From an uncultured Poribacteria bacterium (GTDB lineage Bacteria > Poribacteria > WGA-4E > WGA-3G): a stretch of DNA of 64,000 nucleotides. The stretch is from the NCBI GenBank assembly GCA_951812525.1, contig OX638316.1, positions 2,598,506-2,662,505 on the forward strand, given 5' to 3'. Positions 59,197-64,000 of this stretch are shown piece by piece (the first letter of the stretch is position 1; each line of letters opens with the position of its first letter). A program made the position numbers and the translations under genes. Under the pieces are notes generated by a model. The model saw nothing but the letters and a program-made list of their open reading frames with translations, did not search any database and was not told the origin of the DNA.

Positions 59197-60357
59197 TCAC
59201 ATTGCCACCCAAGTCGAGCCATTCTCACAAGACGCAACCGTTTTGTAAATGAACTGCATACCCCGCAATCCATCATGGACAGTCGGAAAATCGTACGCTT
59301 CGGTTTCCATAGGATCGCCATCAATGTAGCGTCGGATAGCTTCGACAACACCGACGTAAATAGTCGCAAACGCCTCCAAGTAACCCTCAGGGTGTCCAGT
59401 CGGGATACGCGCACCTGCCGCTGCTGCATCCGAAAGATAGTCCTGACCGCGGGTAAGCGTCTGTCTCGGTTCACCGTAACGATAAAGTTCAAGATAATTC
59501 GGGTTCTCTTGTGCCCATTTCACCGCACCTTGTTCGGCATAAACGCGGAGCGTCAGCCCATTTTCCTCTCCAGTAGCAACCTGACTTATGCTTAGAATGC
59601 CTTTGCCGCCACCCTTGAAACGGAGCAGCGCGTTGACATCTTCATCCAGCACCCTATCAGGGAGGAAGGTGCTTTTGTCAGCGCAAAGTTCAACAATCGG
59701 ATCGCCGGTGACGTATTCAAGTAGGTTCACGCAATGGGTCCCGACATCACCCATAGTGCCACCGATACCTGACTGGGTCGGATCGACGCGCCACGCTGCT
59801 TGCTTCTGACCGAGTTTCTCGTGTGGGACCATCAGGAAATCCTGAAGGTATTCGACGATGACTTTACGGATTTGTCCCATTGAGCCTTCAGCGAACAGGG
59901 CACGCGCATGTCGCACGAGCGGATGTCCCGTATAATTGTGTGTCAACCCAAAGACAAGCCCCGAATCTTCCACGAGTTGGACAAGAGCCTCTGCTTCGTC
60001 GAGACTGTAGGTCATCGGTTTATCGCAAACAACGTGGAAACCGGCATCCAAAAAAGTCTTTGCAATATCAAAGTGGGAAATATTCGGTGTGACGATGCTC
60101 ACAAAATCGATACGCTCATTTTCAGGAAGTGCAGCTTCCGCTGTCGCCATCTCTGCATAACTGTCATAGCAACGATTCGGATCGAGATACAACTCCGCAC
60201 CAGTGATGCGTGTGTTTTCCGGGTCACGCGAGAAGCACCCAGCGACAACCTCAATTTGCTGATCCAGCGTGGCAGCGATACGATGAACGCCACCGATAAA
60301 CGCGCCCTGCCCACCACCTACCATGCCCATCCGTAATTTCCGTTTCCAAGATTCCAT
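59197..60357 (-). CDS. Gfo/Idh/MocA-family oxidoreductase (3)
   Basis: The 386-residue protein has a clear nucleotide motif MVGGGQGAFIGGVHRIAATL (12-31), VVAGCFSRDPENT, IDFVSIVTPNISHFDIAKTF about 80 and VVCDKPMTYSLDEAEALVQL about 109 with the (E/D)KP Lys. The C-terminal domain has GGTMGDVGTHCVNLLEYVTG about 185 with His at the usual position. It is transcribed 20 bases downstream of the TIM-barrel isomerase gene on the minus strand, with the altered Gfo/Idh-like gene further on, so the three probably form a carbohydrate or polyol pathway. GGAG precedes the ATG. Confidence 0.9.
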   Translation of the reverse strand: MESWKRKLRMGMVGGGQGAFIGGVHRIAATLDQQIEVVAGCFSRDPENTRITGAELYLDPNRCYDSYAEMATAEAALPENERIDFVSIVTPNISHFDIAKTFLDAGFHVVCDKPMTYSLDEAEALVQLVEDSGLVFGLTHNYTGHPLVRHARALFAEGSMGQIRKVIVEYLQDFLMVPHEKLGQKQAAWRVDPTQSGIGGTMGDVGTHCVNLLEYVTGDPIVELCADKSTFLPDRVLDEDVNALLRFKGGGKGILSISQVATGEENGLTLRVYAEQGAVKWAQENPNYLELYRYGEPRQTLTRGQDYLSDAAAAGARIPTGHPEGYLEAFATIYVGVVEAIRRYIDGDPMETEAYDFPTVHDGLRGMQFIYKTVASCENGSTWVAM

Positions 60358-60377
60358 AGTGCATCACTCCAATTCGG

Positions 60378-61427
60378 CTAATTCAAGCCAAGAATATCCC
60401 GATTCTGTTCTGTGTCAGTCTCACCGCCTGCGAAGTCATCGAAGGCGACGTCGGTCGTTTCAATAATATGTTTGGCGATAAAAGGGGCACCTTCTGCCGC
60501 ACCTTGCTCTGGACTTTTAACACAACACTCCCATTCTAAGACTGCCCAACTGTCATATCCGGCTTCGGTGAGCATTGTGAACACCTGTGTGAAATCCACT
60601 TGTCCATCTCCGAGAGAACGGAATCTACCGGCACGTCCAGCCCACGATTGATAACCACCGTAAATCCCAACGCGACCTGTCGGACGAAATTCGGCATCCT
60701 TAACGTGAAAGCCCTTGATGCGTTCGCTATACAGTCGGATGAAGTCGATATAATCAAGTTGTTGGAGGAGAAAATGGCTTGGATCGTAGTTGAGACAGGC
60801 AGCGGGGTGATCGTTCGTGTAGTCAAGAAACATCTCGTATGTCGCACCATCGTAAATATCCGAACCCGGATGGAGTTCGTAAGCGAAGACCTGACCGTTA
60901 TCGTGTGCCAGATCCAGCAACGGAGACCATCGTGCGGCAAGTTCTTTAAACGCCTCTTCAATAATGCCATCAGGACGTTGGGGCCACGGATAGACGGTGT
61001 GCCACGCAAAACCTCCTGAAAGTACTGGAATTACATCCAGGTCCATATTCACTGAAGCGTGGATACATTTCGTCAACTCACCTGTTGCCCACGCTGTCCT
61101 TTCAGCACCACGCAAGCCGGGGGGATGGAACGCCTCAAACATAATCTCGTATGCCGGATGCACAGCCAAAACCTGTCCAGCGAGGTACCCCGCCACCTCC
61201 GTAGCTTCAAGCCCTATCTCGCTAAGCGTTCCTTTTAATTCATCACAATAAGTTTTCGATTCGGCGGCTTTTTCGAGGTCAAGGACGCGTTCGTCCCAAC
61301 CGGGGAGTTGGACACCTTTGTACCCTAAATTAGCGACCCATTTCCCAATGTTTTCTATGCTATTATACGGCACCTCGTCCCGCATGAATTGGGCGAGGAA
61401 GATAGCTGGACCTTTGATTTTCGGCAT
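60378..61427 (-). CDS. Sugar phosphate isomerase/epimerase-type TIM barrel
   Basis: The 349-residue protein belongs to the xylose-isomerase-like/AP endonuclease 2 fold: IENIGKWVANLGYKGVQLPG about 21-40, AYELHPGSDIYDGATYEMFL about 183 with a metal-binding Glu and His, LNYDPSHFLLQQLDYIDFIR about 212 with Asp and His, IKGFHVKDAEF about 237 and WAVLEWECC about 300 with the last Glu. Such enzymes act on keto-sugars or inositol derivatives (IolE/IolI-like). AAAGGAG precedes the start. It is the first gene of a minus-strand set with two Gfo/Idh-type genes. Confidence 0.88.
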   Translation of the reverse strand: MPKIKGPAIFLAQFMRDEVPYNSIENIGKWVANLGYKGVQLPGWDERVLDLEKAAESKTYCDELKGTLSEIGLEATEVAGYLAGQVLAVHPAYEIMFEAFHPPGLRGAERTAWATGELTKCIHASVNMDLDVIPVLSGGFAWHTVYPWPQRPDGIIEEAFKELAARWSPLLDLAHDNGQVFAYELHPGSDIYDGATYEMFLDYTNDHPAACLNYDPSHFLLQQLDYIDFIRLYSERIKGFHVKDAEFRPTGRVGIYGGYQSWAGRAGRFRSLGDGQVDFTQVFTMLTEAGYDSWAVLEWECCVKSPEQGAAEGAPFIAKHIIETTDVAFDDFAGGETDTEQNRDILGLN

Positions 61428-61573
61428 TGTTACTCCTTTATAATCTCATATATAGACGATACTTTAGGACTCACCCACCCTGTTCTCGGTATGTTCTTTT
61501 ACACTTCTAAACGCATTCCAGCAAAGTGCTATATCTATAGAAAACAGTAGGCACGAAAACATTCTTTCCGGTA

Positions 61574-61595
61574 GGCGAGGTTTCCCAACCTCGCC
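61574..61595. repeat. Interspersed GGCGAGGTT palindrome
   Basis: Nine-base perfect arms GGCGAGGTT/AACCTCGCC with loop TCCC, preceded by CCGGTA. ATATCTATAGAA lies about 45 bases before it, as also before the copy at 24522. It comes before a heptanucleotide tract. Confidence 0.7.
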
Positions 61596-61606
61596 GGACT
61601 TCCGTA

Positions 61607-61634
61607 AACTGAAGACTGAAAACTGAGGACTAGT
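61607..61634 (+). repeat. Heptanucleotide repeat tract (4 units) upstream of the ABC exporter genes
   Basis: AACTGAA, GACTGAA, AACTGAG, GACTAGT. A TATAAT is found at 61667-61672, but a convincing -35 box 17 bases before it is not seen. Confidence 0.55.
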
Positions 61635-61723
61635 AAAATAATTACCAAATCTTCACCGATTTTGGGTATAATAATATAAAAGTCGATATGAAATGTCAAG
61701 CGGTTTGGAGGTAGTGCAGTTTA

Positions 61724-62584
61724 GTGAAAGAACAGAATGTGGAAAACCCTATCTATGGATTAGCGGTTCGCGAGGTGACAAAACATTTTCACCGAACCAA
61801 GAGGACAAATAATAAACCGCCTTTGCATCAGAAGATCCGCCAAATATTCAAGCGAGAAAAAGAGGTAATCCGCGCAGTTGATGACATCTCTTTAGAGGTA
61901 AACATCGGAGAAATCTACGGTATTCTCGGTGCAAACGGTTCAGGAAAATCGACCTTGATTCGTCTTATTTCAACGCTGCTCATCCCCGATGCTGGCAGTA
62001 TTAGCGTTTTCGGAGACGATGTTGTAACAGACAGTCTGAAAGTCCGACGCGTAATGAACCGCGTCTCTGTCGAAGCCTCATTCTTCAAACGGCTCTCTTC
62101 GGCAGAAAACCTGATTTACGCCGCCCGCCTCTACGGTATTTCCGCGCCGGAAGCCGAGCGAAAATCAAAGCAAATTTTGGAAAGGCTCGGTTTTGACCCA
62201 AATCGGATGAACGAGGAAATGGAGCATTTGTCGCGTGGTATGCAACAGAAAGTCGCCATTGCACGCGCTTTGCTAACAACTCCCATGCTTCTCCTGCTCG
62301 ATGAACCGACTACAGGACTCGATCCCAAATCTAAACGCGATGTGCAAGCCTTTATTGAGGAGATCCGTCAAGAACGAAACGCTGTCATTGTCCTAACGAC
62401 ACACGATATGGCGGAGGCTGAGAGGTTATGCGATAAAATCGCTATTATCGACGGGGGACGGTTTATCGCCGAGGGAACAGTCGAGGAACTCATCGCCAGC
62501 ACACCGTCACAGAACGGAGCACCCGCAACATTGGAAGATGTCTTTATCGCGCTGACCGGCAAAGAAATTGGGGAGGAAGAGTAA
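61724..62584 (+). CDS. ABC-2 exporter ATP-binding protein
   Basis: The 286-residue ATPase has Walker A GANGSGKST about 70-78, signature LSRGMQQKVAIARALL about 169, Walker B LLLLDEPTTGLDPKSK about 189 and H-loop TTHDMAEAERL about 225. A first 40-residue part with HFHRTKRTNNKPPLHQKIRQ is an N-terminal extension. It is of the DrrA/CcmA type that drives export. The GTG start follows GGAGG by 12 bases, a longer than usual spacing. The permease starts four bases after its stop. The substrate may be a lipid, drug or polysaccharide; nothing here decides. Confidence 0.9.
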   Translation: MKEQNVENPIYGLAVREVTKHFHRTKRTNNKPPLHQKIRQIFKREKEVIRAVDDISLEVNIGEIYGILGANGSGKSTLIRLISTLLIPDAGSISVFGDDVVTDSLKVRRVMNRVSVEASFFKRLSSAENLIYAARLYGISAPEAERKSKQILERLGFDPNRMNEEMEHLSRGMQQKVAIARALLTTPMLLLLDEPTTGLDPKSKRDVQAFIEEIRQERNAVIVLTTHDMAEAERLCDKIAIIDGGRFIAEGTVEELIASTPSQNGAPATLEDVFIALTGKEIGEEE

Positions 62585-62588
62585 AGCC

Positions 62589-63395
62589 ATGCTGAACCTT
62601 GTCCGGGAGACCGTTGTCTCCTACGCCTTCATTGAACGCAACTTTAATCTCGTGAAGCGGTATCTCAGCTGGGAAATCCTCTTTTTCAGCTATTCCATTG
62701 TCAATGCCCTAACAATCGGCTTGATTATGGTAGGACGCGGCAGCAGTGAAGATGTTCTTTATCTCGTCATTGGCGCATTAATCTGGGGATTTCTCTCCGT
62801 CATGATGCGCGAGGTGAGCGATGCAATTACTTGGGAACGCTGGGAAGGCACGATCGAATATACCTTTATGGCACCGATTTACCGTATCACACATCTGGTC
62901 GGTTCCTGTCTTTTTGCTATTCTGTATGGGCTGCTCCGAACAGGTTTAGTGCTGGCGATAATGCCGCTCTTTTTTGGCGAACACATCGACTTGGGAAGCG
63001 CGAATTGGCTAACAATGGCTGTTACTGTCCTTATCTCCAGCCTCTCTTTCATCGGCATCGGTCTAATGGCAGCGATCTTCCCGTTACTCTCGCCAGAAAA
63101 AGGGCAGGCTGCAACCGGCATTATCCAATCGTTCCTACTCTTGGTCTCCGGTATCTATTATGAAATCGACGTGTTACCCGAATGGGTTCAACCCATCTCC
63201 AAAATTTCGCCTGCTACCTACACACTCAAATCTATTCGAGAGGCGATGCTCCATAACGCGTCCATTGAGAGCCAGATGAGCAATTTATTGCTGCTGTTTA
63301 TCATCGGTGTACTACTCATTCCATTCGGATTTTGGGTCTTCCATCTCGGTGAAAAATATGCCAAACGCGTCGGTAGGCTTAAGAGAAGTGGGTAG
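62589..63395 (+). CDS. ABC-2 type permease
   Basis: The 268-residue protein has six hydrophobic segments. The first half has VRETVVSYAFIERNFNLVKR as amphipathic start and LVIGALIWGFLSVMMREVSD about 55-74; the C-terminal part has the ABC-2 phrase LLVSGIYYEIDVLPEWVQPI about 195 followed by SKISPATYTLKSIREAML, as in DrrB/YadH-type permeases. It pairs with the ATPase gene upstream with a gap of four bases, so the two form one exporter of inner membrane type. The start at 62589 is set by the ATPase stop and AAAG before it. Confidence 0.88.
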   Translation: MLNLVRETVVSYAFIERNFNLVKRYLSWEILFFSYSIVNALTIGLIMVGRGSSEDVLYLVIGALIWGFLSVMMREVSDAITWERWEGTIEYTFMAPIYRITHLVGSCLFAILYGLLRTGLVLAIMPLFFGEHIDLGSANWLTMAVTVLISSLSFIGIGLMAAIFPLLSPEKGQAATGIIQSFLLLVSGIYYEIDVLPEWVQPISKISPATYTLKSIREAMLHNASIESQMSNLLLLFIIGVLLIPFGFWVFHLGEKYAKRVGRLKRSG

Positions 63396-63463
63396 GTGCT
63401 TAGTGCCTGATCTACGCTGAAGACCGCCTATATCTTTTCCCCTTATCTATCACGGAGGTGTCA

Positions 63464-64000
63464 ATGTCAGGATATTACAGATTTCCAACAATTTGTCAGA
63501 ATACTATTGTTTTTGTATGTGAAGATGACCTGTGGACAGTTTCAATTGAAGGCGGTATCGCTCGACGACTCACGTCAAATCTTGGTGCAGCAAGCTCCCC
63601 ATGCTTATCGCCAAATGGCGAATTACTGGCTTTTACCGGAAGTGAAGAAGGTCCACCGGAAGTTTATGTTATGCCTGCCCTCGGTGGTGAGGCGAAGCGA
63701 CTCACCTATCAAGGAAGCAACGCCGCCGTCGTTAACTGGGATAGCGATGGCAAGCATATCTTCTATTCAAGCGGTGCTGGCTTGGCGTTCAATCCGTTGA
63801 TTCCGTGGATATGGAAAATCTGTGCTGAAGGTGGCGAACCACAACGCCTCCCGTCCGGTCCCGCCAGTCACATTGACTTCGGCGATACGGGTGGAGTTAT
63901 CCTCGGTAGATTAACACGCGAACCCGCACGATGGAAACGTTACCGAGGCGGCACAGCCGGGCAACTCTGGATAGACACGCAAGGGGACGGACAGTTCCAG
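63464..64000 (+). CDS. Tricorn protease-like protein (5' part, runs off the window)
   Basis: The open frame starts at ATG 63464 (ribosome site GGAGG, seven to eight bases before) and continues to the right edge, giving 179 residues. They form the N-terminal propeller of tricorn-type peptidases: GYYRFPTICQNTIVFVCEDD, LWTVSIEGGIARRLTSNLGA, SPCLSPNGELLAFTGSEEGP, VYVMPALGGEAKRLTYQGSN and VVNWDSDGKHIFYSSGAG. Tricorn enzymes degrade peptides made by the proteasome or other proteases; the serine-protease part would be beyond the window. No signal peptide is seen. It follows the ABC permease by 68 bases. Confidence 0.85.
   Translation, partial: MSGYYRFPTICQNTIVFVCEDDLWTVSIEGGIARRLTSNLGAASSPCLSPNGELLAFTGSEEGPPEVYVMPALGGEAKRLTYQGSNAAVVNWDSDGKHIFYSSGAGLAFNPLIPWIWKICAEGGEPQRLPSGPASHIDFGDTGGVILGRLTREPARWKRYRGGTAGQLWIDTQGDGQFQ

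Overview
The window looks like one contig piece from an uncultured, double-membraned bacterium, most probably a Candidatus Poribacteria-type organism. This is an inference from gene style, not from a marker gene. The evidence is two complete C-terminal FlgD-like/type IX secretion sorting domains, LamG/WD40/kelch/BNR secreted proteins, a run of phytanoyl-CoA dioxygenase, Gfo/Idh/MocA and TIM-barrel isomerase genes, LptF/LptG permeases, and intergenic DNA full of short palindromes and heptanucleotide repeats. No phage, CRISPR array, rRNA or transposase gene was seen. Most starts are supported by a good GGAGG-type ribosome site, and several promoters have TTGACA/TATAAT-like boxes with an exact 17-base spacer.

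Layout. 1-5.1 kb: the tail of a secreted protein, a flippase with tsaB, a LamG-like secreted protein, a SirB1-type transglutaminase-like protein, tRNA-Ala(GGC) and a Spy/CpxP-like small protein. 5.2-13.0 kb: a Ski2-like helicase, then a co-directional run of GNAT, two HEAT-repeat lipoproteins (one with PDZ domains), a metallophosphoesterase, a cupin and a TrpF-like protein. 13.1-19.9 kb: two paralogous beta-barrel-like exported proteins and two Amt ammonium transporters, interrupted by an opposite-strand GT39-type glycosyltransferase; strong hairpins lie before and after the first amt. 20.0-29.9 kb: a tandem alpha/beta hydrolase, a membrane protein, purD, a RelA/SpoT zinc-finger-like domain fused to a winged helix, a VWA protein, an SDR with a LarE-tail-like protein, a polyprenyl synthase and a LacD-like aldolase. 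30-34 kb: LptF, LptG, an ICMT-like methyltransferase and a small Cys-rich membrane protein. 34.1-38.9 kb: a carbohydrate-binding-like secreted protein, then an opposite-strand set of gamma-glutamyltransferase, SDR, Rieske ferredoxin and epimerase. 39-45 kb: nusB, two NHL propeller proteins, a His-rich NicO-type metal transporter and a 6PGDH-like enzyme. 45.3-53.2 kb: minus-strand secreted propeller and LamG proteins with a gene remnant and an unusual overlapping frame. 53.5-64 kb: MOSC, NagB-like, Gfo/Idh, PhyH and TIM-barrel genes, an ABC-2 exporter and the start of a tricorn-like protease.

Three patterns deserve most attention. First, five intact predicted secreted proteins of unrelated fold, plus one decayed remnant, end in the same short motif, roughly V[DE]xxGKLxxTWGxLK, within 20 or so residues of the stop. 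This looks like an undescribed C-terminal tag, distinct from the type IX domain that ends two other proteins here. Second, degenerate heptanucleotide tracts occur at seven intergenic places, and four of them sit immediately upstream of consensus promoters (helicase, purD, nusB, MOSC). Third, a stand-alone protein joins the RelA/SpoT CC...HxxxC domain to a winged-helix region without any (p)ppGpp catalytic domain.
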